Positions 25,986 to 34,381 of a stretch of 64,000 nt of DNA are shown here, one piece after another. Under the pieces are notes generated by a model. That model saw only the letters and a list, made by a program, of their open reading frames with translations, was not told the DNA's origin and did no database searches. Both the position numbers and the translations under genes were made by a program. Position 1 is the first letter of the stretch; each line of letters opens with the position of its first letter. The stretch is taken from contig JAEEHQ010000016.1 of the NCBI GenBank assembly GCA_016280915.1, positions 1 through 64,000 of the forward strand, given 5' to 3'. This DNA is from Bacteroidales bacterium (GTDB lineage: Bacteria > Bacteroidota > Bacteroidia > Bacteroidales > P3).

Positions 25986-27419
25986 ATGAAGTATTGCAAG
26001 AAGCTGCTACTAACTATTGCCGTTGTCTTTACTTGCTTTGCCTCTATGGCGCAAAATACCGACCGCGTGGACTTTGTGGTGCGCCACATCACCCGCAGAC
26101 CTGCCGTGAAACATGCCTCTTTTGCAGTTTGTGTGCATAATATCACCAAGGACAGCACTATCTATTCGCGCAATGAGGACCTCTTTATGATGCCTGCCGC
26201 CATCAACAAGCTGTTCACCTCCGCCGCTGCCTACAGCCGGTTGGGGCCCAAATTCACCTTCGAGAACTACCTCTATTATTCTGGCAAGATTGAGGGTGGG
26301 ACCCTCAATGGAGACCTGATTATGGTAGGTTCGGGCGACCCCTTCTTCTGCTCCGACAGATTTGCCTACACCGACTCTACCTTCAACCGGCTGACTGCAG
26401 GTCTGCGCCAAATGGGCATCCACCGCATCAATGGTCACGTCTATGTGGACACCTCCCTCTTTGAGGATGAGATGATGCATCCCTCCTGGCAATGGTCGGA
26501 CCTGGGCAACTCCTTTGGCAGTGGTGCCTGCGGCCTTAACTATAACGAAAACTCGGTAGATGTGCATTTCCGTGCCGGCAGAAAGACGGGCGACCCTGTG
26601 GTCATCACCAGCATTCAGCCCGAGATACCCATCGCCAACCATGTCACCACCGGTGCCCGCGACACCCTTTTCGACGTCATCTTCTACGGCTCACCCTACG
26701 AAGGCAGCCGCATCTGCCGCGGCGTCATCCCCCTGGGAACGGCCGACACCCATTTCCGCGCTTCCATGCCCCACCCCGCCTATACCATGGCCAACGAGTT
26801 CACCCACTATTTGCGCAAGCACGGCATCCCCGTCTCGGGCGAACCATCGGTGCATTTCACCATGCCCAACAAATACAAGCAGGTGTGTGTGGATACCTCT
26901 TTCAACCTGTTGACCATCACGGCCCTGACCATGCAAACCAACAGCAACATAGCCGCCGAAAGCCTTTTCAAACTCATGGGCTACCTGCGCGATGGCCACG
27001 GCTGCTACGCTTCGGGTAGGGCTTTCCTATATGATTACTTCAACGAGCTGAATCTCGACAAACGGGAAGTGAAGATGGTGGATGGTAGCGGCCTTTCGCG
27101 CGACAACCATGTGACGGCCTATTTCGTCACCCAGTTCTTGGATGCAGTGGCTCGGCAGCCTTTCTTTTGGGACTTTGCCAGTGCCTTGGGCATCAGCCAG
27201 AAAATGCCTGAGTATGCTGTCATACCCGAGGTGCCCGGTGGCTGTTCGCTGCGCGTGAAGAGCGGCATCATGGCTGGAGTGCGCAACTTTGTGGGCTACT
27301 TCACCAACGACGACGACGAGATGTTCAGTTTCGCCATCATGTGCAACAACTATGACTGCGACGATGCCACCATGGACCGCCTGATTAAAGATATCATAGA
27401 AGAGATAGTGAAACTCTAG
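25986..27419 (+). CDS. dacB: PBP4/DacB-like protein with Ala in place of the catalytic Ser
   Basis: 477 residues with a signal peptide ending ASMAQ near residue 22. Overall it matches the DacB family (D-Ala-D-Ala carboxypeptidase/endopeptidase, penicillin-binding protein 4): TKDSTIYSRNEDLFMMPA, DGSGLSRDNHVTAYF with the S-x-N motif near 370, and VKSGIMAGVRNFVGYF as the K-T/S-G motif near 423. The S-x-x-K nucleophile motif, normally PAS..K, reads PAAINKLFT, so the nucleophile position is Ala72 while Lys75 remains. The protein is therefore probably a non-hydrolytic peptidoglycan binder, unless the family uses another residue. It is the last gene of the operon; a terminator follows. Confidence 0.85.
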   Translation: MKYCKKLLLTIAVVFTCFASMAQNTDRVDFVVRHITRRPAVKHASFAVCVHNITKDSTIYSRNEDLFMMPAAINKLFTSAAAYSRLGPKFTFENYLYYSGKIEGGTLNGDLIMVGSGDPFFCSDRFAYTDSTFNRLTAGLRQMGIHRINGHVYVDTSLFEDEMMHPSWQWSDLGNSFGSGACGLNYNENSVDVHFRAGRKTGDPVVITSIQPEIPIANHVTTGARDTLFDVIFYGSPYEGSRICRGVIPLGTADTHFRASMPHPAYTMANEFTHYLRKHGIPVSGEPSVHFTMPNKYKQVCVDTSFNLLTITALTMQTNSNIAAESLFKLMGYLRDGHGCYASGRAFLYDYFNELNLDKREVKMVDGSGLSRDNHVTAYFVTQFLDAVARQPFFWDFASALGISQKMPEYAVIPEVPGGCSLRVKSGIMAGVRNFVGYFTNDDDEMFSFAIMCNNYDCDDATMDRLIKDIIEEIVKL

Positions 27420-27431
27420 TTTCTAAGATAG

Positions 27432-27470
27432 AAAAAATAATAGGGCAGCCATTGCGGTTGCCCTATTTTT
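27432..27470. terminator. Bidirectional terminator between convergent genes
   Basis: An ATAGGGCA..CC / GG..TGCCCTAT stem with five T on the plus-strand side and six T on the minus-strand side serves both the dacB-like operon and the opposing outer-membrane gene. Confidence 0.88.
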
Positions 27471-27489
27471 CTTTATTGAAGTGGATGCG

Positions 27490-27999
27490 TTAGAATCGAA
27501 TGCCTGCTGAGATGGGGATCCATGCTGATTCAAAAGCCAGAGTGGTAATGCCCAGTTCAGTAAATAAGGAACAGTTGTCGAATGCATTGATGTCCAGGCC
27601 GATGCCAAACCTGCCTTGAAATCCCTCAAATCCTCCTATGAATGAGCCGCCTGCGTCCAGAATGAAATAGGGCGATAGGGTCTTTTGTGTCGCGAAATCA
27701 TAGCGCAAGGAGGCCATGGTGGGTAAATAGAAAACACCATTGAAAGGACTGTCTGTCATTATCAAGGTGGAAGGAACGGCAACTATACCAGCAGAGAAGT
27801 GGTCGGAGAACTTGTACCTGACAGCAATGTCGCAGGCCAGCACGTCAAAAAGGTTGAATTTGGCCGTCTGGGAGATGGATGCTTCCCATTCAAATTTTTT
27901 ACTTTTTTGAGTGCTCTCTTGTGCACTGAGGTTGGTGAAACCTCCCATAAAGAGCAGTGCGATTAAGACGCAAATGGTTTTCCTGATAGTGTTACTCAT
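27490..27999 (-). CDS. Small secreted outer-membrane beta-barrel-like protein
   Basis: The start is at 27999, where a signal peptide begins (MSNTIRKTICVLIALLFMGG, ending NLSAQ). The mature protein of about 140 residues alternates hydrophobic and polar residues, with paired strands (ACDIAVRYKFSDHFSAGIVA, GRFGIGLDINAFDNCSL) and a final strand ending in IRF. The terminal aromatic residue is typical of outer-membrane barrels. It is expected to form a small 8-strand barrel; no specific family was recognised. A promoter element is at 28048-28055. Confidence 0.7.
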   Translation of the reverse strand: MSNTIRKTICVLIALLFMGGFTNLSAQESTQKSKKFEWEASISQTAKFNLFDVLACDIAVRYKFSDHFSAGIVAVPSTLIMTDSPFNGVFYLPTMASLRYDFATQKTLSPYFILDAGGSFIGGFEGFQGRFGIGLDINAFDNCSLFTELGITTLAFESAWIPISAGIRF

Positions 28000-28047
28000 T
28001 GTATTATTGTTATTTTTAGATGTTAATAATATTGTTTTTGTTTGCCA

Positions 28048-28055
28048 CAAAGGTA
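28048..28055 (-). promoter_or_regulatory. Minus-7 element of the small outer-membrane protein gene
   Basis: TACCTTTG on the minus strand, 49 bases before the start codon at 27999. No clear minus-33 is visible. Confidence 0.6.
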
Positions 28056-28173
28056 CAAAAAATATTGCATATAGAAAAAAAATGCATACGCTTTTCTGTT
28101 TTGGGAGGTCGTGTGTATTTGTTCTGGTGTTGGGATACCTTTTCCTATGAACAGCAACGGGATTAATAAGAAA

Positions 28174-28205
28174 GGAGACAACCACTTTTTAGGGTGATTG
28201 TCTCC
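28174..28205 (-). terminator. Terminator after mreB
   Basis: GGAGACAAcCAC pairs with GTGATTGTCTCC (12 positions, one mismatch, 8-nt loop). It lies 38 bases after the mreB stop and is followed by a T-rich stretch on the minus strand. Confidence 0.65.
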
Positions 28206-28242
28206 TGATGGGTGTGTCTGCGGCTCGGAAGCCACAGGGGGA

Positions 28243-29268
28243 TTAGCGAATGAGGAAGGAGAACTTGTTGAAGTTCTTGAGGGCGATGCCGGTGCCACGC
28301 GCCACGGCGCGCAGGGGGTCTTCCGCAATGTGCACCTGCAACTTGGTCTTGGAGGAGATGCGCTGATCCAGGCCACGCAACAAAGAGCCGCCACCGGCCA
28401 GGTAGATACCCGTGCGGTAGATGTCGGCAGCCAGCTCGGGAGGAGTGGCCGAAAGGGTGTCGAGGATGGCCTGCTCGATGCGGGCAATCGACTTGTCGAG
28501 GGCATGGGCAATCTCCTTATAATTGACAGAGATTTCCTTGGGCAGACCCGTCAACAGGTCGCGGCCCAGGGTGGGATAATCCTCTGGGGGCTCATCGAGC
28601 TCGCTGATGGCAGCACCCACTTTTATCTTCACCTGCTCGGCAGTACGTTCGCCAATCACCATGTTATGCTGTTTGCGCATATATTCCACCACATTCTCAT
28701 TAAATTCATCACCAGCCACACGGATAGAGTTGTTGCAGACGATGCCACCCAGAGAAATGACGGCAATCTCGGCCGTGCCGCCTCCAATGTCAACAATCAT
28801 GTGGCCTTCGGGTTCCAGAACGTCGATGCCAATACCGATGGCTGCCGCCATGGGCTCATGAATCATGCGGATTTCCTTAGCACCAGCCTGCTCGGCCGAC
28901 TCGCGGACGGCACGCTCCTCGACATTGGTGATGCCGGAGGGGATGCAAATAACCATACGGAGCGACGGGGGCATAAACGAGCGATTGATGCGGGTGATGC
29001 CGATGAGCTCACGGATTAAGTGCTGGGCCATCTCGAAATCAGCGATAACACCACCACGCAAGGGGCGGATAGTCTCGATGTTCTTGTTGTCGGTTTTGCC
29101 GGCCATCGACTGGGCACGCTTACCAACAGCGATGATGTGTCCTGTGTTGCGGTCGACAGCCACGATGGAGGGCTCATCAACCACAATCTGGTCGTTGTAA
29201 ATGACAATGGAGTTGGCAGTGCCCAGGTCCATTGCGACCTCTTTGTTAAAAAATGAAAATAGACCCAT
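28243..29268 (-). CDS. mreB: Cell-shape actin homologue MreB
   Basis: 341 residues with full actin-fold signatures: MDLGTANSIVIYNDQ (phosphate 1), GGVIADFEMAQHLIRELIG, the second phosphate loop DIGGGTAEIAVISLGG at about 165-180, and the adenosine motif GGGSLLRGLDQ near 295. It polymerises on the inner membrane and directs wall synthesis in rods. It follows purH by 60 bases on the same strand and is closed by a terminator. The mreC, mreD, PBP2 and rodA genes that often follow it in Bacteroidales are not here. Confidence 0.97.
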   Translation of the reverse strand: MGLFSFFNKEVAMDLGTANSIVIYNDQIVVDEPSIVAVDRNTGHIIAVGKRAQSMAGKTDNKNIETIRPLRGGVIADFEMAQHLIRELIGITRINRSFMPPSLRMVICIPSGITNVEERAVRESAEQAGAKEIRMIHEPMAAAIGIGIDVLEPEGHMIVDIGGGTAEIAVISLGGIVCNNSIRVAGDEFNENVVEYMRKQHNMVIGERTAEQVKIKVGAAISELDEPPEDYPTLGRDLLTGLPKEISVNYKEIAHALDKSIARIEQAILDTLSATPPELAADIYRTGIYLAGGGSLLRGLDQRISSKTKLQVHIAEDPLRAVARGTGIALKNFNKFSFLIR

Positions 29269-29328
29269 TATTTATGAATACTTATTATTATATATTTCTG
29301 ATATTGTTTCTGTTTCTTGCGGGGGCAA

Positions 29329-30855
29329 TCAATGCTTGAAATGGCGGAAACCGGTGATGGCCATACCCATGTGGTTCTTCTCGCAGTAGTCGATAGAGTC
29401 CTGGTCGTGAATGGAACCTCCCGGGTGGGCCACGGCGGTGATGCCGGCCTCATGGGCAATCTCAACACAGTCGGGGAAGGGGAAGAAAGCATCGCTGGCC
29501 ATGACGGCTCCGTGCAGGTCGAAGCCGAAGCTCTGAGCCTTGGCAATGGCCTGGCGCAGGGCATCAACACGCGAGGTCTGGCCAGTACCGCTGGCACAAA
29601 GCTGACCGTTCTTTGCCAGCACAATGGCATTGCTCTTGGTGTGCTTGACCAGAATGGTGGCAAATGCCAGGTCGCGGGCCTGCGCCTCGGTGATGGGGGT
29701 AGAGGTGACGCTCTTGGCCATGTCGGCAGCGTTAGGCACCACCTGGTCGCGATCCTGCACCAACACGCCGTCGAGCACACTGCGGAACATCTTGTCGTGC
29801 ATCTTAAAGGCATTGCGTTTCAGTATAATGCGGTTCTTCTTACCCTTGAGGATGTCGAGAGCCTCGGGCTCATAGTCAGGAGCAATGCATACCTCGAAGA
29901 AAATCTTGTGCATCTCCTCAGCCACATCCTTGGTGATGGGACGGTTGGCAATGAGGATGCCACCAAAGGCCGAAACGGGGTCGCCGGCAAGGGCATCTTT
30001 CCACGCCTCCAACAGGGTGGGACGGCAAGCCAAGCCACAGGCATTGTTGTGCTTGAGGATGGCAAAGGTAGTCTCGCTGAAGTCGTCGATAAGGGCACAG
30101 GCAGCATCTATGTCGCCGATATTGTTATAGGAAATCTCTTTGCCGTTGAGCTTGGTAAAGCAGGCATCGAGGTTGCCGAAATAATAACCTTTCTGGTGGG
30201 GATTCTCGCCATAGCGCAGCACTTGGGCTTGGGTGCAACTCTGCTTGAAGGCGGGAATCTGCTCCTCGCGGTTGAAATAGTTAAAAATGGCCGTGTCGTA
30301 GTTGGAACTGACGTTAAAGGCATAGCCTGCAAAATGACGGCGCTGAGCCAGGGTGGTGCCGCCATCCTGCTCCTGATAGAGTTTCAAAAACTCCTCATAA
30401 TGATCAACGGCAGGAACAATCACCACGTCCTTGAAATTCTTGGCGGCTGCACGGATAAGGGAAATGCCGCCGATGTCTATCTTTTCAATGATGTCCTGCT
30501 CTGGGGCCCCGCTGGCAACGGTGGCCTCAAAGGGATAGAGGTCCACGATGACCAAGTCGATTTCGGGAATCTCATACTGCGCCAGCTGCTCCCCGTCGGA
30601 GAACATGTCGCGCCTACTGAGAATGCCGCCAAAGACCTTGGGATGGAGGGTTTTGACACGGCCTCCCAGAATGGAAGGATAGCCCGTGAGGGACTCAACG
30701 GCAACGGGCTCTATGCCGAGGTCGTGGATAAACTTATAGGTGCCACCCGTCGAGTAGATGGTCACACCTTGGCGGTCGAGGGCTCTAACGATGTCTTCAA
30801 GTCCGTCTTTATAGAAGACCGAAATGAGGGCTGATTTTATCTTTTTTAACTCCAT
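29329..30855 (-). CDS. purH: Bifunctional AICAR transformylase/IMP cyclohydrolase PurH
   Basis: The start is at 30855 (MELKKIKSALISVFYKDGLE); the longer frame adds an unsupported leader. 508 residues, the usual length. The N-terminal MGS-like domain has TIYSTGGTYKFIHDLG and the cyclohydrolase motif LGGRVKTLHPKVFGGIL at about 60-76. The C-terminal transformylase domain has RYGENPHQKGYYFG, KHNNACGLA, and near the end VAHPGGSIHDQD. It catalyses the last two steps of IMP synthesis. The gene pair purH-mreB shares a promoter upstream of purH. Confidence 0.97.
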   Translation of the reverse strand: MELKKIKSALISVFYKDGLEDIVRALDRQGVTIYSTGGTYKFIHDLGIEPVAVESLTGYPSILGGRVKTLHPKVFGGILSRRDMFSDGEQLAQYEIPEIDLVIVDLYPFEATVASGAPEQDIIEKIDIGGISLIRAAAKNFKDVVIVPAVDHYEEFLKLYQEQDGGTTLAQRRHFAGYAFNVSSNYDTAIFNYFNREEQIPAFKQSCTQAQVLRYGENPHQKGYYFGNLDACFTKLNGKEISYNNIGDIDAACALIDDFSETTFAILKHNNACGLACRPTLLEAWKDALAGDPVSAFGGILIANRPITKDVAEEMHKIFFEVCIAPDYEPEALDILKGKKNRIILKRNAFKMHDKMFRSVLDGVLVQDRDQVVPNAADMAKSVTSTPITEAQARDLAFATILVKHTKSNAIVLAKNGQLCASGTGQTSRVDALRQAIAKAQSFGFDLHGAVMASDAFFPFPDCVEIAHEAGITAVAHPGGSIHDQDSIDYCEKNHMGMAITGFRHFKH

Positions 30856-30939
30856 TAATATTATAATTATTCTATTATCTTTATATAACATATTGACAAT
30901 ATATCACTTGGTGATATATCGTCCCCATGCTTGAAAGTG

Positions 30940-30947
30940 CAAATATA
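30940..30947 (-). promoter_or_regulatory. Minus-7 element of purH-mreB
   Basis: TATATTTG on the minus strand, 85 bases before the purH start. The leader contains an inverted repeat around 30899-30919 (ATATCACTTGGTGATAT), an 8-8 stem that could be a regulator site or leader hairpin. Confidence 0.6.
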
Positions 30948-31033
30948 CTATTTTTTTCTAAATTGCGCAAAATTCTTTTCTTCCCCCAAAAACCAGAAAA
31001 CCAAAAATCCGTAGGATTTGTGCAATTCGAATT

Positions 31034-31075
31034 CAAAAAGTGAAGCAACCATCCAAACGAACGACTGCTTCACTT
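31034..31075 (-). terminator. Terminator of the phosphofructokinase gene
   Basis: Perfect 10-bp stem AAGTGAAGCA / TGCTTCACTT with an 18-nt loop, running into five T on the minus strand. Confidence 0.75.
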
Positions 31076-31123
31076 GCACTATAATCGGTGTAATCTGTGT
31101 GACAATAGAGTCTAATACCCCAC

Positions 31124-32227
31124 TCAGCCCTGGCCGAACTCGATGCCAAGGCCCTTGGCCGTGTGGACCAGCTGGCCCTTGGGGTCGACGAGGTTCTGTG
31201 CACGCACGGCCTCCTCGAGCGACACATCCACGATTTCGGGATGGCGGTATGCCACCATGCGGCCAAACTTGCCCTCCATCACCAGTTCCATGGCGCGTAC
31301 GCCAAACTCCGACGCCAGGATGCGGTCGAACGCAATAGGGGTGCCCCCGCGCTGCAGATGGCCTAAAATGGTGCAACGAATGTCCTGTTCCACACCTGCC
31401 GCCTTCAGCTCTGCGGCCAGCTGGTTGCCAATACCACCCAGCCTAACATGCTGGTAGCCCACCTCATCGCTCTTGGTACCCACGATGGAGCCGCCTTTGG
31501 GCTTGGCCCCTTCGGCCACCACAATGATGCAGAAACCGTGCCGCTTGTTGTAGCGTTGCTCAATCTTTTTCTTCACCTCCTGTATGTCGTAGGGTATCTC
31601 GGGAATCAGACACACGTCGGCACCACCGGCTATGGCGCTATGGAGGGCTATCCAACCGGCATCGCGTCCCATCACTTCCATGATAAAGACGCGGTTGTGG
31701 CTGGCAGCTGTGGTCACCAGCTTGTCGATGGCCTCGGTGCAGATCTGCACAGCCGTCTGGAACCCGAAAGTATAGTCGGTTGAAGAAAGATCGTTGTCGA
31801 TGGTTTTAGGCACACCTACGATGTTCAGCCCCTTCTGTGCAAGGCCCAAGGAGATGCGTTGCGACCCGTCGCCACCAATGTTGATGACGGCATCCACCCC
31901 TAAGTACTGCAGTTTGCGAATCATCTCGTCGCTGCGGTCCACGGTTGTCCAGCTACCGTCGGGCTGGCGCACAGGCCATTCAAAGGGGCCGCCCTTGTTG
32001 GTAGTGCCCAAAATCGTGCCGCCCATCACCAGCAGGCCGTGGACGCTCTTCTCGTCCAGTTCCACAATCTCCGTAGGTTCGCGCAGCACGCCGTTGAACG
32101 ACTCAATGCAGCCTATCACCTCCCAGTCTTTTTCTTGCGAGGCCCGTTTCACGATACCCCTTATAACGGCATTCAGGCCCGGGCAGTCGCCGCCGCCCGT
32201 CAGCACCATAACTCTTTTCAATGCCAT
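31124..32227 (-). CDS. pfkA: 6-phosphofructokinase, mixed active-site (group III-like) type
   Basis: The start is at 32227 (MALKRVMVLTGGGDCPGLNA); 367 residues. ATP-grip loop GGGDCPGLNAVIRG; INIGGDGSQRI with Gly after GGD as in ATP-dependent enzymes; VPKTIDNDL where Lys replaces the Gly of classical ATP enzymes, as in many PPi-dependent and group III enzymes; MGRDAGWIAL and LGHLQRGGTP near the sugar site. It phosphorylates fructose 6-phosphate in glycolysis. The Gly/Lys combination suggests an ATP-using, probably non-allosteric form, but the phosphoryl donor is not certain. Single-gene unit with promoter and terminator. Confidence 0.92.
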   Translation of the reverse strand: MALKRVMVLTGGGDCPGLNAVIRGIVKRASQEKDWEVIGCIESFNGVLREPTEIVELDEKSVHGLLVMGGTILGTTNKGGPFEWPVRQPDGSWTTVDRSDEMIRKLQYLGVDAVINIGGDGSQRISLGLAQKGLNIVGVPKTIDNDLSSTDYTFGFQTAVQICTEAIDKLVTTAASHNRVFIMEVMGRDAGWIALHSAIAGGADVCLIPEIPYDIQEVKKKIEQRYNKRHGFCIIVVAEGAKPKGGSIVGTKSDEVGYQHVRLGGIGNQLAAELKAAGVEQDIRCTILGHLQRGGTPIAFDRILASEFGVRAMELVMEGKFGRMVAYRHPEIVDVSLEEAVRAQNLVDPKGQLVHTAKGLGIEFGQG

Positions 32228-32292
32228 GTCTTTACATTTTAACAAATTGATAAATATAGGATTGTAACAATAAGCCAATCCCTAACGAACTA

Positions 32293-32300
32293 CAAAAATA
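32293..32300 (-). promoter_or_regulatory. Minus-7 element of pfkA
   Basis: TATTTTTG on the minus strand, 66 bases before the start codon. Confidence 0.55.
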
Positions 32301-32429
32301 CAAATAAAATTTAGTATATGACCAAAAAACTTTCCGTCCGCACCCAGTTTCCACCTCCTCCACTGCCACAAAACCCACTCCCACCCAGGTGTACCGACGA
32401 AACAGATGGTAGCGCAAACCCCTCCTGGG

Positions 32430-32560
32430 AGGAAGCTTGTCTCCAAGGCTCAGAACCGCCCACCTCAATCTTGGGAAAAGCTTGGCCAGACCTTGTTTGT
32501 TGATTGAGTAAAAAGCGAGAAGTTCGCGAGGAGAAAGCAAGAAGATAGTGAGAATGGGCT
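32430..32560 (-). repeat. Dispersed intergenic element, copy B
   Basis: On the minus strand the order is as in copies A and C: 11-bp units TTCTTGCTTTC, TCCTCGCGAAC, TTCTCGCTTTT (about 32555-32503), then the tail TCAACAAACAAGGTCTGGCC continuing AAGCTTTTCCCAAG (to 32470), then ACAAGCTTCC and AGGAGGGG. It lies between the pfkA promoter and the threonine aldolase gene. Reading this copy and copy C in the same relative frame gives similar peptides (LAKLFPR against LAKHLPR, both followed by DKLP 13 residues later), but copy A breaks that frame. Confidence 0.7.
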
Positions 32561-32570
32561 GGAGCCACCG

Positions 32571-32699
32571 ATGAGCTACCCCAAAAAACCAGATTGGATG
32601 GAGGAAGCAAAATGGGCGGAATATCCCGAGCATTCAGATTATCTGGTTTTTCCGGAGGGGGCTGAGAAACCGGTTATTCTTGAAGGGGCCGAGAGGTAG
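32571..32699 (+). CDS. Possible small acidic protein (42 residues)
   Basis: The ATG at 32571 has GGAG nine bases upstream and opens a 42-residue frame. Composition is unlike random translation: MSYPKKPDWMEEAKW, then AEYPEHSDYLVFPEG, ending EGAER. It has no signal peptide or membrane segment. The frame is open for about 20 further codons upstream, through repeat copy B, without an ATG. It could be a real small protein, or the tail of a decayed gene. Family not recognised; support is weak. Confidence 0.25.
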   Translation: MSYPKKPDWMEEAKWAEYPEHSDYLVFPEGAEKPVILEGAER

Positions 32700-32757
32700 T
32701 GGCTGGTTGTGTCAGGGGAATTTTCGTTCTGATTTATTATATTTGGCAAAAAAGGTG

Positions 32758-32765
32758 TATTTTTG
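32758..32765 (+). promoter_or_regulatory. Minus-7 element of the threonine aldolase gene
   Basis: TATTTTTG, 25 bases before the ATG at 32790. The nearest TTTG upstream (32742) is closer than the usual 19-base spacing. Confidence 0.55.
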
Positions 32766-32789
32766 CAAAGGGAAAAAAATAACGACAGC

Positions 32790-33824
32790 ATGATTTATTT
32801 TGATAGTGACTATATGGAAGGTGCTCATCCCGAAGTGATGAGACGTCTGATGGAGACAAACCTCGAGCATACGGTGGGCTATGGCGAGGACCCCTATTCT
32901 GCCCATGCCCGCCAACTAATCCGCCAAGCCTGCCAGGCACCCGATGCGCTGGTGCAGTTTCTCATAGGTGGCACACAGACCAATGCCACGGTGATAGATG
33001 CCCTGCTGCGACGGCACGAAGGGGTGCTGGCGGCCGAGACCGGCCATATCAACGTGCATGAGAGTGGTGCTGTGGAGCACAGCGGCCACAAGGTGCTGAC
33101 ACTCCCCTCGCACGGCGGCAAGGTAGATGCCCGAGAGGTGGCTGAATATATCGACACATTCTACAGCGACGACACCTACCCACACATGGTGGCTCCCGGC
33201 ATGCTGTATATCACCCAACCCACCGAGCTGGGCTCCATTTATAGCCTGGCCGAGTTGGAGGCCCTCAGCCAGGTCTGCCATAAGCATCATATCCCCCTCT
33301 ACTTAGACGGTGCCCGACTAGGTTACGGCCTGGCGGCCGAGGGGGCAGACTTTACGTTGGCAGACATAGCCCGGCTGTGCGATGTCTTTTACATCGGAGG
33401 TACCAAGGTGGGAGCCCTCTTTGGCGAAGCCGTGGTGGCTCCCAACCCCGAGCGGCTGCCTTTCTTCTTCGAACTGGTGAAACAACATGGAGCCCTGCTG
33501 GCCAAGGGCCGGCTGCAGGGGGTGCAATTTGAGACACTCTTCACCAATGGGCTCTACCAGCAGATTGCCCGAAGTGCTGTGGAGTTGGCCTTGCACCTGC
33601 GCGATGCCTTTGTGGCCCGTGACATTAGGGTGGCCTTCCCCTCCCCTACCAACCAACAATTCTTTGTCCTGCCCAACGAACTGATGGACAAGCTGAGAGA
33701 GCACGCCTCGTTTGAGAACTGGGGTCCCCGTGGAGAGCGAGAAACCACGGTGCGCTTTGTCACCAGCTGGGCAACCACCAAGGAAGAGGTGGAGCAGCTT
33801 ATTGCCCTCCTTGACCGTCTTTAG
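32790..33824 (+). CDS. ltaE: Low-specificity L-threonine aldolase
   Basis: The start is at MIYFDSDYMEGAHPEVMRRL (32790). 344 residues, fold type I PLP enzyme: YGEDPYSAHARQLI near the start, ETGHINVHESGAVE, LDGARLGYGLA with the Asp that contacts PLP, and FYIGGTKVGALFGEA with the PLP-binding Lys near residue 205. It splits L-threonine or L-allo-threonine to glycine and acetaldehyde in the cytoplasm. Glycine from this reaction could feed glycine-lipid synthesis by glsA/glsB elsewhere in the window, but that link is only a guess. Confidence 0.93.
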   Translation: MIYFDSDYMEGAHPEVMRRLMETNLEHTVGYGEDPYSAHARQLIRQACQAPDALVQFLIGGTQTNATVIDALLRRHEGVLAAETGHINVHESGAVEHSGHKVLTLPSHGGKVDAREVAEYIDTFYSDDTYPHMVAPGMLYITQPTELGSIYSLAELEALSQVCHKHHIPLYLDGARLGYGLAAEGADFTLADIARLCDVFYIGGTKVGALFGEAVVAPNPERLPFFFELVKQHGALLAKGRLQGVQFETLFTNGLYQQIARSAVELALHLRDAFVARDIRVAFPSPTNQQFFVLPNELMDKLREHASFENWGPRGERETTVRFVTSWATTKEEVEQLIALLDRL

Positions 33825-33975
33825 TCAACAACCTTGCGACACTCTCCACACTCCTCTTTCATGTCAGTATCCGTCGAAAGCCTACTGATAGTCCATCTTA
33901 GCTTCGCTCAGCAACGAAGTTATGATGGATTTGGGTTGAATAATTCTATTGTAGGTTAACTGATGAAACAGCTTG

Positions 33976-34065
33976 ACATTCTGAAAAACAAAGGATTAAT
34001 GCCACCTGTCCTACATTCAAGCAACAATAGACGAGTGTCATCTATACCTTAGCTTTTCAGAATGT
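33976..34065. repeat. 12-bp perfect inverted repeat enclosing 66 bases
   Basis: ACATTCTGAAAA at 33976-33987 and its exact complement at 34054-34065. The enclosed 66 bases have no open frame of note. It could be a large hairpin, a miniature inverted-repeat element, or chance in A/T-rich DNA. Confidence 0.5.
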
Positions 34066-34093
34066 ACCAACAGAACAATTGGTAATAATAATA

Positions 34094-34237
34094 ATGCCCT
34101 ATTACAGTAGCGTGGGTTTCGACATAGTATGCACTCCCACTGGCACTATAATCATCGAGAGCAACACAGGCACAGGAATGTGTGCTTCCCAGATAGGTCG
34201 CGAATGGGGCAATGCCGACGCCTTCGTCAAGAACTAG
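34094..34237 (+). pseudogene. Possible ATP-grasp ligase C-terminal remnant
   Basis: A 47-residue frame reads MPYYSSVGFDIVCTPTGT, then IIIESNTGTGM and a short tail. G-F-D-I...T..G...IE.NTG.GM matches the last metal-binding strand pair of ATP-grasp enzymes (sugar-transfer-associated type), in which the Glu and Asn bind Mg2+. The rest of such a protein (about 250-300 residues) is missing upstream. A decayed gene tail is the likeliest reading; a chance match cannot be excluded. Confidence 0.3.
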
Positions 34238-34381
34238 CCATTAATCATAGTAACGCCTATAAAGAATGGTTGCTTGTTCACGTGTGCTACCTAATGCACT
34301 CAACTGCATAAAACTAGGGGGACAACACCTTTCTTCACTTTATTGACTATTGATGGGTTCTATTAATTCGATTTTGAGAAC

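Noticed and set aside
29317..30834. 505-residue plus-strand frame opposite purH
   Set aside because: purH motifs on the minus strand are complete. The plus frame mirrors them with valine- and glycine-rich low-information sequence and no start signals.
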